The notes beneath the pieces are model-generated. The model saw only the letters and a list, made by a program, of their open reading frames with translations. It was not told where the DNA came from and searched no databases. From Flagellimonas marinaquae (lineage in GTDB: Bacteria; Bacteroidota; Bacteroidia; Flavobacteriales; Flavobacteriaceae): 64,000 bases of DNA. Both the position numbers and the translations under genes were made by a program. The stretch lies in contig NZ_CP092415.1 in the NCBI RefSeq assembly GCF_023716465.1, forward strand, positions 2,333,501 to 2,397,500. The letters run 5' to 3'. This document shows positions 26,614-35,032 of the stretch, in pieces; position 1 is the first letter of the stretch; the number at the start of each line of letters is the position of its first letter.

Positions 26614-27675
26614 ATGATCAAAACAGATATCATTATAATCGGGGCGGGACCAACGGGTTTGTTCACTGTTTTTGAAGCAGGATTGTTAAAGCTAAAATGT
26701 TATTTAATTGATGCATTGGCACAACCGGGAGGCCAATGTTCCGAGATCTATCCTAAAAAACCGATTTACGATATTCCAGCCTATCCAGAAATTTTGGCGG
26801 GTACCTTGGTGGATAATCTTATGGAGCAAATAAAGCCGTTCGAGCCTGGTTTTACGTTGGGTGAGCGAGCTGAAACTTTGGAAAAGCAAGAGGATGGATC
26901 CTTTATCGTGACTACAAGTAAAGGAACACAACATCAAGCTCCAGTGGTGGTTATTGCAGGGGGGTTAGGTTCTTTTGAACCTAGAAAACCTTTGATCGCC
27001 AATATCGGATTGTTCGAAAGTAGGGGTGTGGAGTACATGATTAAGGACCCAGAGCAATTCCGTGATAAAAAAGTAGTGATTTCTGGTGGTGGTGATTCAG
27101 CTTTGGACTGGGCCATATTTCTGGCCGATGTAGCCTCCGAGGTATCTTTGGTACACCGTAGAAACGAATTCCGTGGGGCTCTGGATTCGGTGGAAAAAGC
27201 GCGGGAGTTGGCCAAATTGGGCAAGATTCGACTATATACCGAAGCTGAGGTAAAAGAAATTCATGGGAAGGACGAATTGCATGCCGTCGTAATAAAATAT
27301 AATGATCAAGCAAAGGAAGATGCTTACGTAGAAACCGATTATTTTATCCCGCTTTTTGGATTGTCGCCAAAACTGGGGCCTATCGGTAACTGGGGATTGG
27401 AAATCGAAAAGAATGCCATCAAAGTAAACAATGCAAAAGATTACCAGACCAATATTCCCGGCGTATTTGCCATTGGCGATGTAAATACCTATCCTGGGAA
27501 ACTTAAATTGATTTTGTCGGGCTTCCACGAAGCTGCCGTGATGTGCCAATTTGCCTATCAAATCATTAATCCAGATAAGCGATTTGTAATGAAGTATACC
27601 ACGGTGGGTGGTGTTCAAGGATTTGATGGTACCAAAAAAGAAGCCAAAAAAGAAGTGGTACAGAGTATCAACTAG
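26614..27675 (+). CDS. Ferredoxin-NADP reductase, thioredoxin-reductase-like type
   Basis: A 353-residue FAD/NAD(P)-binding oxidoreductase. The FAD-binding GAGPTGL is at residues 8-14, a second GGGDSALDWA for NADPH, and GVFAIGDVNTYPGK near the C-terminus. The CxxC disulfide of thioredoxin reductases is missing, and the layout matches YumC-type ferredoxin reductases. The start MIKTDIIIIG at 26614 is preferred over ATG 26548, which translates a repeat. As last gene of the cys operon it likely supplies electrons through ferredoxin to the sulfite reductase, which lacks its own flavoprotein. Confidence 0.9.
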   Translation: MIKTDIIIIGAGPTGLFTVFEAGLLKLKCYLIDALAQPGGQCSEIYPKKPIYDIPAYPEILAGTLVDNLMEQIKPFEPGFTLGERAETLEKQEDGSFIVTTSKGTQHQAPVVVIAGGLGSFEPRKPLIANIGLFESRGVEYMIKDPEQFRDKKVVISGGGDSALDWAIFLADVASEVSLVHRRNEFRGALDSVEKARELAKLGKIRLYTEAEVKEIHGKDELHAVVIKYNDQAKEDAYVETDYFIPLFGLSPKLGPIGNWGLEIEKNAIKVNNAKDYQTNIPGVFAIGDVNTYPGKLKLILSGFHEAAVMCQFAYQIINPDKRFVMKYTTVGGVQGFDGTKKEAKKEVVQSIN

Positions 27676-27696
27676 ATAATTTAGTTTTTAGAAGCA

Positions 27697-27735
27697 GGGG
27701 CACCCTTTCAGAAGCAATTTTGGAGGGTGTTTTTG
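27697..27735 (+). terminator. Probable terminator of the cys operon
   Basis: CACCCT (27701-27706) pairs with AGGGTG (27724-27729), followed by TTTTTG. Only 6 bp and a long loop, so of moderate strength; it overlaps the promoter of the AraC gene. Confidence 0.5.
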
Positions 27736-27752
27736 TTTTTAGGTTATATTTG
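27720..27752 (+). promoter_or_regulatory. Promoter of the AraC-type regulator
   Basis: TTG (27720-27722), 22-base spacer, TATATTTG (27745-27752), 24 bases before the ATG at 27777. Confidence 0.6.
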
Positions 27753-27776
27753 AATTTTACAAAAAAAAAGGCCGAA

Positions 27777-28685
27777 ATGTTCACGCTTGAGGACTTTTAT
27801 GGAAAACTCCAATTGCCCATTCCCGAGGGTATCGGCAAGGACATTGGACATTTTAATGTGTTCAATATTAACGAGTACCGCACAAAGTTGAACAAGGGAG
27901 AAATGCGATATGATCGCCGTTCTTATTTTAAAATAAGCTTGATCAGTGGTAAGAACAGGGCGGAATATGCCGATAAGGTAATTCAAATAAATGATAAGGC
28001 GCTGTTGTTCGCATCGCCCAAAATCCCATATCACTATCTGCCAAAGGAAGGGGAACAGGCGGGGTATTTTTGTGTCTTCACCGAAAATTTTTTATCTAAA
28101 GATAAGAGTGGGGTTATTTTAGAAAAGTTCCCGTTATTTCAACCGGGAAGTTATCCTATCCTAACAATTTCCAATCAAGAATACGCCGACTTGGAACTGC
28201 TTTTTCAAAAAATGGATAGCGAATTGTCTTCCGATTATCCCTTTAAATTCGATTTGATTCGTGCCTATATTATTGAATTGCTGCACATAGGGCAAAAACT
28301 CCAACCAAAACTCCCAACAGAAAACAGTCATAATGCCTCTACCCGTATTACGGATATGTTTGTTGAATTGCTCGAGCGACAGTTTCCTATAAATTCGAGG
28401 GTTCAACGATTGATGCTCAAAACGGCCAACGATTATGCCGCACAATTGGCCGTGCACGCCAATCATTTAAACAAGGTTTTAAAGGAGACCACAGGCCTCA
28501 CCACTACCACTATTATTCATTCCAGAATTTTTGAGGAAGCCAAGATCTTGCTCAATAACACCGATTGGACCATTTCTGAAATCGCATTTAGTCTTGGGTT
28601 TGAAGAAGTAGCACATTTTTCCAACTTTTTTAAAAAACACGCACAACTTTCCCCTTTAAAATTTAGGTCGGCCCTCAAAGTTTGA
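27777..28685 (+). CDS. AraC family transcriptional regulator
   Basis: A 302-residue regulator with an N-terminal cupin-like sensor half (residues ~1-170) and a C-terminal AraC DNA-binding domain (~200-300). The first helix-turn-helix is AAQLAVHANHLNKVLKETTG and the second is WTISEIAFSLGFEEVAHFSNFFKK; P-x-x-FR at the end is typical. The ATG at 27777 is chosen over a longer frame that would run through the promoter. Next, on the same strand, is an SDR gene. Two 21-bp direct repeats between them look like its operator, so it likely controls the SDR gene in response to a small ligand not identifiable here. Confidence 0.9.
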   Translation: MFTLEDFYGKLQLPIPEGIGKDIGHFNVFNINEYRTKLNKGEMRYDRRSYFKISLISGKNRAEYADKVIQINDKALLFASPKIPYHYLPKEGEQAGYFCVFTENFLSKDKSGVILEKFPLFQPGSYPILTISNQEYADLELLFQKMDSELSSDYPFKFDLIRAYIIELLHIGQKLQPKLPTENSHNASTRITDMFVELLERQFPINSRVQRLMLKTANDYAAQLAVHANHLNKVLKETTGLTTTTIIHSRIFEEAKILLNNTDWTISEIAFSLGFEEVAHFSNFFKKHAQLSPLKFRSALKV

Positions 28686-28721
28686 TTTTTGCAAATAACA
28701 GTTTGATACTCGCAAGCAAAC
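28680..28721. promoter_or_regulatory. Tandem 21-bp direct repeats, candidate AraC operator
   Basis: GTTTGATTTTTGCAAATAACA (28680-28700) is followed at once by GTTTGATACTCGCAAGCAAAC (28701-28721), 14 of 21 identical with GTTTGAT and GCAA kept in phase. Two sites spaced by two helical turns just upstream of the -7 box (28737) is the usual arrangement for AraC-type activators. Confidence 0.6.
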
Positions 28722-28736
28722 TTCGGCTGTTGGGGT

Positions 28737-28744
28737 TACTTTTG
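28737..28744 (+). promoter_or_regulatory. -7 element of the SDR gene promoter
   Basis: TACTTTTG matches TAnnTTTG, 23 bases before the ATG. No TTG at the normal -33 distance, as expected for an activator-dependent promoter; the direct repeats end 15 bases upstream. Confidence 0.5.
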
Positions 28745-28767
28745 TTCATAATCAAAAATCAAGTAAA

Positions 28768-29529
28768 ATGAACAAAGCAAAAATAGCATTGGTAACAGGA
28801 GGAAGCCGCGGACTTGGCGAGGATATGGCCATCAAATTGTCTAAAAAAGGATTCCATGTTCTGTTGACATACCATAGCAATAAAAAAGAAGCTGATAAAA
28901 CGGTAAACCAAATTGAAAAAAATGGTCAAAAAGCATATGCACTCCAGCTGGATGTGGCGGACAATCAAAGTTTTGATGCCTTTGTGGGTGAAACAAAAAG
29001 AGTGTTGAACAGCTATTTTGAAGCATCAACGATTAATTTTTTAATAAATAATGCAGGAATAGGAATCAATACTCCTATACTCGAGACTACCGAAGATCAG
29101 TTCGATGTTTTGGTGAATGTCCACTTTAAAGGAGTCTTTTTTCTAACCCAAAAATTGTTGCCCATACTATCAGATGGAGGTGCTATTGTGAACATTTCGA
29201 GTGGATTGACCCGTTTTTCATTTCCCGGATTTTCGGTGTACGGTTCCTTGAAAGCAGCAGTTGAGACCTTGACAAGATACCAGGCGAAAGAATTGGCAGG
29301 CCGAAGAATAAGGGCAAATGTGGTAGCACCTGGGGCCATTGAGACCGATTTTGGTGGTGGATCCAATAAAAATGATGAAGGAAAAAGAACGGCCATAACC
29401 AATATTACGGCATTGGGTCGAGTAGGAGTCCCGGACGATGTTGGAGGCGTGGTTGCATTTTTATGCACTGAAGAAGCCAAATGGATCAATGGGCAGCGTA
29501 TCGAAGTATCCGGGGGAATGCTGCTGTAA
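28768..29529 (+). CDS. SDR family oxidoreductase
   Basis: A 253-residue NAD(P)-dependent short-chain dehydrogenase. The coenzyme motif TGGSRGLG is at residues 10-17, NNAGIG near 93, catalytic Ser in NISSGL, and YGSLK supplies Tyr and Lys. The C-terminal INGQRIEVSGGMLL is standard. The substrate is unknown. Its promoter follows AraC-style direct repeats, so the upstream AraC protein is the likely controller. A terminator follows. Confidence 0.92.
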   Translation: MNKAKIALVTGGSRGLGEDMAIKLSKKGFHVLLTYHSNKKEADKTVNQIEKNGQKAYALQLDVADNQSFDAFVGETKRVLNSYFEASTINFLINNAGIGINTPILETTEDQFDVLVNVHFKGVFFLTQKLLPILSDGGAIVNISSGLTRFSFPGFSVYGSLKAAVETLTRYQAKELAGRRIRANVVAPGAIETDFGGGSNKNDEGKRTAITNITALGRVGVPDDVGGVVAFLCTEEAKWINGQRIEVSGGMLL

Positions 29530-29552
29530 ATTAACATAACGTGATTAAAAAA

Positions 29553-29583
29553 GGAACGGGTTGTTCGATCAGCCCGTTTTTTT
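29553..29583 (+). terminator. Terminator after the SDR gene
   Basis: AACGGG pairs with CCCGTT, extended by TTG/CAG bases, then T7. It isolates the SDR gene from the metH transcription unit. Confidence 0.85.
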
Positions 29584-29617
29584 AATGGTATGTTTTCTAA
29601 ATATTCAGGGGCTTTTT

Positions 29618-29648
29618 TTGCTTTTCAATGAGGAGAGCCGTTTCTTTG
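29618..29648 (+). promoter_or_regulatory. Probable promoter of the metH operon
   Basis: TTG (29618-29620), 20-base spacer, TTTCTTTG (29641-29648), one mismatch from TAnnTTTG. It lies ~28 bases upstream of the riboswitch P1 helix. Confidence 0.4.
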
Positions 29649-29675
29649 TAGTTCAGTTCATTTATAAATTGAAAG

Positions 29676-29814
29676 TGTTATCAAGAAAGGTGGAGGGATT
29701 GGACCCTGTGAAGCCTTAGCAACCCTCGACCTCGAGAAGGTGCTACATTCTACCCTCATCTTGAAAAAAATCAAGATATTTTAGGAAATCTAAACGGTAA
29801 GGGGAAGGATAACG
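29676..29814 (+). promoter_or_regulatory. SAM-I (S-box) riboswitch ahead of metH
   Basis: P1 pairs GTTATC (29677-29682) with GATAAC (29808-29813). The core is nearly identical to the metY copy: AAGAAAGGTGGAGGGA, TGAAGCCTTAGCAACCC, GAGAAGGTGCTACATTCTA. P4 (around 29752-29780, CATCTTGA/TCAAGAT) is longer than in the metY copy. It should repress metH-metF when SAM is high. The hairpin AAAGGAAATT-side platform before the ATG at 29885 is not obvious. Confidence 0.95.
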
Positions 29815-29884
29815 GACAAATACAACATCGGTTCCACACACTTCTCTTGATCTCACTATATCCTTTTTAAAAGGAAATTGTATT

Positions 29885-30892
29885 ATGGAAAAAATTGAAG
29901 ATATATTGAAGAAACGGATTTTAGTGTTGGATGGAGCCATGGGTACCATGCTACAACGCTATAAATTCAAGGAGGAGGATTTTAGGGGCGAACGTTTCAA
30001 AGATTGGACAAGTGACCTACAAGGCAACAATGATCTACTATCTCTAACCCAACCTGAAGCGGTAAAAGAAGTACATCGCAGCTTTTTACAAGCTGGCGCT
30101 GATATTTTGGAAACCAATACCTTCTCGGGAACAACCATAGCTATGGCAGATTATGGTATGGAAGAATTGGTATACGAACTCAATTATGAATCGGCCAAGC
30201 TTGCAAAGGAAGTGGCCGATGAATTCACTGATAAAAACCCAAACAAACCAAGGTTAGTAGCGGGAAGTATTGGCCCGACCAATAAGACAGCCAGTATGTC
30301 GCCCGATGTGAATGACCCAGGATTTCGTGCCATATCCTTTGATGAACTTCGAATTGCATACAAACAACAAGTTGAGGCGCTGCTCGATGGCGGTGTGGAT
30401 ATTTTACTGGTGGAAACCATTTTTGATACACTGAATGCCAAGGCAGCTCTTTTTGCCATTGAGGAAGTAAAAGATGAGCGGAATATAGAAGTTCCCGTGA
30501 TGGTCAGTGGTACCATTACCGATGCTTCGGGCAGAACATTGTCCGGTCAGACTGCCGAAGCCTTCTTGATTTCCATTTCACATATCCCGATTTTATCGGT
30601 AGGGTTCAACTGCGCGCTGGGAGCCAAACAATTGGTACCTCATTTAGAGGTGGTTTCCGCCAAATCCGAATTTGCGGTTTCTGCACACCCCAATGCGGGG
30701 TTGCCCAATGCCTTTGGTGAATACGATGAAACACCAGAGCAAATGGCCGCACAAATAAAAGAATACGTAGAAAAAGGGTTGGTAAATATCGTAGGTGGAT
30801 GTTGTGGAACCACTCCGGAACATATCAAGGCCATTGCCGCTGTAGTAAAGGATTATGAGCCAAGGTCACTATCGTTAACCGTAATTTGTTAA
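29885..30892 (+). CDS. metH: Methionine synthase, homocysteine-binding part (MetH1)
   Basis: A 335-residue homocysteine S-methyltransferase domain, the first module of cobalamin-dependent methionine synthase. The barrel start [11 protein letters not shown] and the Zn ligands Cys in GFNCALGA and the pair in [12 protein letters not shown] are intact. In Flavobacteriia MetH is commonly two adjacent genes, so this is not a broken gene. The last residues (LSLTVIC) and stop codon are encoded by 7-base repeats that run on into the spacer. Start ATG 29885 follows the SAM-I riboswitch; the second part begins 20 bases after the stop. Confidence 0.94.
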   Translation: MEKIEDILKKRILVLDGAMGTMLQRYKFKEEDFRGERFKDWTSDLQGNNDLLSLTQPEAVKEVHRSFLQAGADILETNTFSGTTIAMADYGMEELVYELNYESAKLAKEVADEFTDKNPNKPRLVAGSIGPTNKTASMSPDVNDPGFRAISFDELRIAYKQQVEALLDGGVDILLVETIFDTLNAKAALFAIEEVKDERNIEVPVMVSGTITDASGRTLSGQTAEAFLISISHIPILSVGFNCALGAKQLVPHLEVVSAKSEFAVSAHPNAGLPNAFGEYDETPEQMAAQIKEYVEKGLVNIVGGCCGTTPEHIKAIAAVVKDYEPRSLSLTVIC

Positions 30893-30901
30893 TGTTGTTG
30901 G
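30875..30901 (+). repeat. Degenerate heptamer array at the metH1 3' end
   Basis: TTAACCG, TAATTTG, TTAATG (6 bases), TTGTTGG: near-heptads of form TTnnnnG, containing the metH1 stop codon. They match in style the array at 33598-33625 on the left of the four-helix-bundle gene. Confidence 0.6.
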
Positions 30902-30911
30902 AAATATAGCG

Positions 30912-33608
30912 ATGGAAATAAACGAACAACGAACAACGAACAACGAACAACGCTTTTTACGCCTGAGTGGCCTTGAACCATTGGTGGTAACCCCCGACAG
31001 TAATTTTATCAATGTGGGAGAACGGACCAATGTGGCAGGTTCCAAGCGTTTTTTACGGTTGATAAAGGAAGAAAAATACGACGAAGCCTTAGATGTTGCG
31101 CGTGATCAAGTGGAAGGTGGTGCCCAGATTATAGACATTAACATGGATGATGGTCTGATTGATGGAAAGGAAGCCATGGTCAGATTCCTGAATCTGATAG
31201 TTTCCGAACCGGATATTGCCCGCGTTCCCATTATGATTGATAGTTCCAAATGGGAAATCATCGAAGCGGGTCTGCAAGTGGTACAAGGAAAATGTGTAGT
31301 AAACTCCATTAGTCTAAAAGAAGGAGAAGAAGAATTTATCCGCCACGCCAAGTTGATAAAACGTTATGGAGCAGCTGTAATCGTGATGGCTTTTGACGAA
31401 GTTGGACAGGCAGATAATTTTGAACGACGAATTGAAATTGCCAAACGATCCTATGATGTGTTGGTCAACAAGGTCAATTTCCCACCGGAAGACATCATTT
31501 TCGATCTCAATATTTTTCCCGTGGCCACAGGAATGGAAGAACACAGGAAAAATGCAGTTGACTTTATTGAAGCCACTCGTTGGGTTAGGGAAAACTTGCC
31601 CTATTGCAGTGTTAGTGGAGGGGTAAGCAATGTGTCTTTTTCATTTCGGGGCAATAACCCGGTCCGTGAGGCTATTAATTCTGCCTTTTTGTTCCATGCC
31701 ATAAAAGCCGGAATGAATATAGGCATCGTGAACCCTACCATGTTGGAGGTTTACGATGATATCCCTAAAGATCTTTTGGAATATGTGGAGGATGTGCTTT
31801 TGGATAGGCGTGATGATGCTACCGAAAGACTCTTGGAGTTTGCCGAAACCGTTGTAGGTAAAGCCAAAGAAAGCAAGGTGGATCTGTCTTGGCGGGAAGA
31901 ACCGCTGCAAGATAGGATTACCCGTGCATTGGTCAAGGGAATAGATCAATATATCGTAGAAGATGTAGAAGAAGCTCGTCAGCAAGCAACCAAACCTTTG
32001 GAAGTCATCGAGGGCAACTTGATGACAGGTATGAATGTGGTTGGTGATTTGTTCGGTAGTGGAAAAATGTTCTTGCCACAGGTGGTTAAGTCTGCTAGGG
32101 TAATGAAAAAGGCTGTGGCCTATCTAACCCCTTATATTGAAGCTTCCAAAGATAAAGATGCCAAAGCAGCAGGTAAAATTTTGATGGCTACGGTTAAAGG
32201 CGATGTGCACGATATCGGGAAGAATATTGTGAGTGTGGTGCTGGCCTGTAATAATTACGAGATTGTAGATATGGGGGTGATGGTACCTCCTGAAAAAATC
32301 ATCAATAAGGCCAAGGAAGAACAAGTGGATATTATCGGTTTGAGCGGTTTGATAACCCCATCTTTGGATGAAATGGTGTTTTTGGCCAAGGAAATGGAAC
32401 GCCAAAACTTTGAAGTGCCCCTTTTGATTGGTGGCGCCACAACCAGCAAAGCTCACACTGCTGTAAAAATCGACCCGCAATACAGTCATTCTGTGGTGCA
32501 TGTGAACGATGCTTCCAGAGCCGTAACCGTGGTGGGTGATTTGCTTCAGGAGGAGACTTCGGTGAAGTATAAAAAATCCATCAAACTGGATTACGAGAGT
32601 TTTCGCGATAAGTTTTTGAATCGTTCCAAGCACAAGGAATATTTGACGTTGGAAGATGCTCGAAAAAACAAATTGCAAATCGAATGGAATCCATCAGATA
32701 TTAAAAAACCGAACCAATTGGGTGTTCAAGTGTTGGAAGATTTCGATTTGACTAAATTGGAGGAATTCATCGATTGGTCTCCATTCTTCCGAAGTTGGGA
32801 TCTCCATGGAAAATATCCTGATATTTTGAACGATGAGGTGGTAGGGGAACAGGCCAAGGAGCTTTTTAAGGATGCCAAAGAACTTTTAAAACAAGTTTTG
32901 GACGAGAAACTGTTGAAAGGCAAAGCTATCTTTGGGTTATTTCCAGCCAATCAAATTGATGAAGATGATATTGAAGTAGACAAGGATGGTGAAACCTTTG
33001 TCTTTAGAACGCTGCGTCAACAATTAAAAAAGCGCGAAACTGTTCCAAATATCGGATTAGCAGATTTTATCGCCCCAAAAGATTCGGGAATTCAGGATTA
33101 TATAGGTTGTTTTTGTGTGAGCACAGGATTTGGAACCCAAGAATTGGCCACTGAGTTTGAAAAGAATCACGATGATTACAATTCCATTATGATCAAAGCT
33201 CTGGCAGATAGGTTGGCTGAAGCTTTTGCTGAATATTTGCACAAGGAGGTTCGGACCAAACATTGGGGCTATGCAGTGGATGAGAATCTGGATAACGACG
33301 CTCTGATTAAAGAAAAATACCGAGGTATTCGACCTGCACCGGGCTATCCAGCCTGTCCCGACCATTTGGAAAAACTGACAATTTGGGATATGATGAAGGT
33401 GGAAGAGAAAATAGGCGTGAAATTGACCGATAGTTTGGCCATGTGGCCGGCTGCCAGTGTAAGTGGCTATTATTTTGGACACCCAGAGGCCAAATATTTT
33501 GGATTGGGAAAAATTAAACAAGATCAGGTTCAGGATTTTGCTGAACGAAAAAATATAAAACTGGAAGAGGCCCAAAAGTGGCTGGCACCTAATATTGTTG
33601 ATAGTTAA
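30912..33608 (+). CDS. metH: Methionine synthase, folate-, cobalamin- and activation-domain part (MetH2)
   Basis: An 898-residue protein completing MetH. The pterin-binding barrel is at ~15-300 ([15 protein letters not shown]), the cobalamin cap and Rossmann at ~310-560 with the base-off His motif [10 protein letters not shown], and the SAM/activation domain at ~570-898 with [12 protein letters not shown]. It moves methyl from CH3-THF to homocysteine. The first 14 residues ([14 protein letters not shown]) come from four tandem CGAACAA heptamers directly after the ATG; conserved sequence starts at [10 protein letters not shown]. Because the unit is 7 bases, gain or loss of one copy would put this ATG out of frame. 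The C-terminus overlaps another heptamer array. Confidence 0.95.
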   Translation: MEINEQRTTNNEQRFLRLSGLEPLVVTPDSNFINVGERTNVAGSKRFLRLIKEEKYDEALDVARDQVEGGAQIIDINMDDGLIDGKEAMVRFLNLIVSEPDIARVPIMIDSSKWEIIEAGLQVVQGKCVVNSISLKEGEEEFIRHAKLIKRYGAAVIVMAFDEVGQADNFERRIEIAKRSYDVLVNKVNFPPEDIIFDLNIFPVATGMEEHRKNAVDFIEATRWVRENLPYCSVSGGVSNVSFSFRGNNPVREAINSAFLFHAIKAGMNIGIVNPTMLEVYDDIPKDLLEYVEDVLLDRRDDATERLLEFAETVVGKAKESKVDLSWREEPLQDRITRALVKGIDQYIVEDVEEARQQATKPLEVIEGNLMTGMNVVGDLFGSGKMFLPQVVKSARVMKKAVAYLTPYIEASKDKDAKAAGKILMATVKGDVHDIGKNIVSVVLACNNYEIVDMGVMVPPEKIINKAKEEQVDIIGLSGLITPSLDEMVFLAKEMERQNFEVPLLIGGATTSKAHTAVKIDPQYSHSVVHVNDASRAVTVVGDLLQEETSVKYKKSIKLDYESFRDKFLNRSKHKEYLTLEDARKNKLQIEWNPSDIKKPNQLGVQVLEDFDLTKLEEFIDWSPFFRSWDLHGKYPDILNDEVVGEQAKELFKDAKELLKQVLDEKLLKGKAIFGLFPANQIDEDDIEVDKDGETFVFRTLRQQLKKRETVPNIGLADFIAPKDSGIQDYIGCFCVSTGFGTQELATEFEKNHDDYNSIMIKALADRLAEAFAEYLHKEVRTKHWGYAVDENLDNDALIKEKYRGIRPAPGYPACPDHLEKLTIWDMMKVEEKIGVKLTDSLAMWPAASVSGYYFGHPEAKYFGLGKIKQDQVQDFAERKNIKLEEAQKWLAPNIVDS
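30923..30950 (+). repeat. (CGAACAA)x4 tandem heptamer inside the metH2 start
   Basis: Four perfect CGAACAA units, translated in all frames as the N-terminal EQRTTNNEQ part of MetH2. On the minus strand the unit reads TTGTTCG, fitting the TTnnnnG pattern of the other arrays. It faces the 30875-30901 array in inverted orientation with only 21 bases between. Confidence 0.9.
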
Positions 33609-33625
33609 CAGTTTTTGGTTAATGG
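33598..33625 (+). repeat. Degenerate heptamer array at the metH2 3' end
   Basis: TTGATAG, TTAACAG, TTTTTGG, TTAATGG: four contiguous 7-base units of form TTnnnnG. They encode the last residues and stop codon of MetH2 (TAA 33606-33608) and hold the ATG (33622) of the four-helix-bundle gene. Confidence 0.7.
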
Positions 33626-33975
33626 AATATATCGAATTGGATGTTTGGAAAGAATCGCGTGAATTGGTTAAGTTGGTTTATGACTTGACCAAAGTATTTC
33701 CAAAGGAAGAAATATATGGCCTGACCAATCAAATAAGAAGATGTAGTTGTTCGATACCTTCAAATATTGCAGAAGGATGTGGTAGAAAAACTCCAAATGA
33801 TACCATTCGATTTTTATACATTGCAAGAGGTTCATTATATGAGTTGGAGACACAATTGTTTTTGTCATTTGATCAAGAATATTTAAGTCAAAAGGAATTG
33901 GATTTAATTTTGAGTCAAATAGTACTTTGCAAAAAGTTGTTAAATGGTTTTATAAGTTATTATGGATCTCTCTAA
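33622..33975 (+). CDS. Four-helix-bundle protein (S23/Avd-like family)
   Basis: A 117-residue, almost wholly helical protein. Family marks are LDVWKESRELVKLVYDLTKVFPKEEIYGLTNQIRR, SIPSNIAEGCGRKT and the closing heptad-rich FLYIARGSLYELETQLFLS. The family is called S23 after ORFs in 23S rRNA intervening sequences, and is related in fold to Avd of diversity-generating retroelements; no reverse transcriptase or variable repeat is in this window. Start ATG 33622 lies in a heptamer array and a second, inverted array follows the stop. The gene is wedged between metH2 (13 bases after its stop) and metF. Molecular function is unknown; a role in movement or upkeep of the flanking arrays is inference. 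Confidence 0.88.
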   Translation: MEYIELDVWKESRELVKLVYDLTKVFPKEEIYGLTNQIRRCSCSIPSNIAEGCGRKTPNDTIRFLYIARGSLYELETQLFLSFDQEYLSQKELDLILSQIVLCKKLLNGFISYYGSL

Positions 33976-33981
33976 TTTTTA

Positions 33982-34058
33982 CCATCAACCATCAACCATC
34001 AACCATCAACCATCAACCATCAACCATCAACTAATAACGATTAACGGATAACCGTAAA
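33982..34058 (-). repeat. Heptamer array between four-helix-bundle gene and metF
   Basis: Seven perfect CCATCAA units (33982-34030) followed in phase by CTAATAA, CGATTAA, CGGATAA and CCGTAAA, ending exactly at the metF ATG (34059). All eleven units fit CnnnnAA (minus strand TTnnnnG), the inverse of the array on the other side of the gene. Confidence 0.93.
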
Positions 34059-35012
34059 ATGAAAATTACCGACCACATAAATAAAGCAAACGGAGAAACG
34101 CTTTTCAGTTTTGAAATCGTTCCACCCGTAAAAGGGAAGAGTATTCAAGAACTCTATAAAAATATTGACCCTTTAATGGAGTTCAAGCCACCCTTTATAG
34201 ATGTGACCACCTCCAGAGAAGAGTATGTGTACAAAGAGAAAAATGGCTTGCTGGACAAAAAGTTGACACGAACGCGTCCCGGTACCTTAGGTATATGTGC
34301 TTCATTAAAACATAAATACGATGTGGATACGGTTCCACATGTGCTGTGTGGTGGGTTTACCAAGGAGGAAACCGAATATTTGTTGGTGGACTGTCAATAT
34401 TTAGAGATAGAGAACGTGATGGCGCTTCGTGGTGATGCCCGTAAAGAGGAAAAATATTTTATACCTACCAAGGGCGGGCACCAATATGCTTCCGAATTGG
34501 TAAAACAGATTTATGATGTGAACCAAGGAAACTATTTGCACGATTCCATTGAATCCAATGATTGTGGAGACTTCTGCATAGGTGTGGCAGGTTACCCCGA
34601 AAAGCATATGGAAGCACCCTCTTTGCAATCCGATTTAAAACGTTTGAAGGAAAAAGTGGATTTGGGAGCGGATTATGTGGTGACCCAGATGTTTTTTGAC
34701 AATCAAAAATTCTTTGCCTTTGTTAAGGCTGCCCGCGAAATGGGTATTGAAGTGCCGATTATTCCTGGAATCAAACCCATAGCGGTTAAAAGACATTTAC
34801 AATTGTTGCCCCAAGTTTTTAGAGTGGACATACCACAAGATCTTATAGATGCCGTAGAGGCCTGTAAAACCAACCAAGAAGTACGACAAGTTGGTGTGGA
34901 GTGGGCAATTCAGCAATCAAAAGAATTAAAGGAGTCCGGAGTACCCGTGTTACACTACTATTCCATGGGAAAATCAGATAATATAAAGGCAATTGCCAAG
35001 GAACTTTTTTAA
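34059..35012 (+). CDS. metF: Methylenetetrahydrofolate reductase
   Basis: Reduces methylene-THF to methyl-THF, the methyl donor for MetH. A 317-residue FAD TIM-barrel: FSFEIVPPVKGKS near residue 17, the GILALRGD-equivalent VMALRGDAR near 125, CIGVAGYPEKH near 172, and the FFDNQKFFAF stretch near 210. The length fits the bacterial catalytic-only form. It would be transcribed with metH under the SAM-I riboswitch, now with ~450 bases of inserted gene and repeats between. Its 5' leader is entirely heptamer repeats, so repeat-number changes would alter spacing upstream of the start. Confidence 0.96.
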   Translation: MKITDHINKANGETLFSFEIVPPVKGKSIQELYKNIDPLMEFKPPFIDVTTSREEYVYKEKNGLLDKKLTRTRPGTLGICASLKHKYDVDTVPHVLCGGFTKEETEYLLVDCQYLEIENVMALRGDARKEEKYFIPTKGGHQYASELVKQIYDVNQGNYLHDSIESNDCGDFCIGVAGYPEKHMEAPSLQSDLKRLKEKVDLGADYVVTQMFFDNQKFFAFVKAAREMGIEVPIIPGIKPIAVKRHLQLLPQVFRVDIPQDLIDAVEACKTNQEVRQVGVEWAIQQSKELKESGVPVLHYYSMGKSDNIKAIAKELF

Positions 35013-35032
35013 TTTTCCTACTTTAGCTATCC

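Noticed and set aside
29885..33608. metH split as a pseudogene or frameshift
   Set aside because: Both ORFs have complete domains, and two-gene metH is normal in Flavobacteriia; the split lies at the linker between modules.
33622..33975. Diversity-generating retroelement because of the Avd-like protein
   Set aside because: No reverse transcriptase, template repeat or variable repeat found in the window.
33982..34030. CCATCAA repeats as a CRISPR array
   Set aside because: Units are 7 bases with no spacers; this is a simple tandem array.
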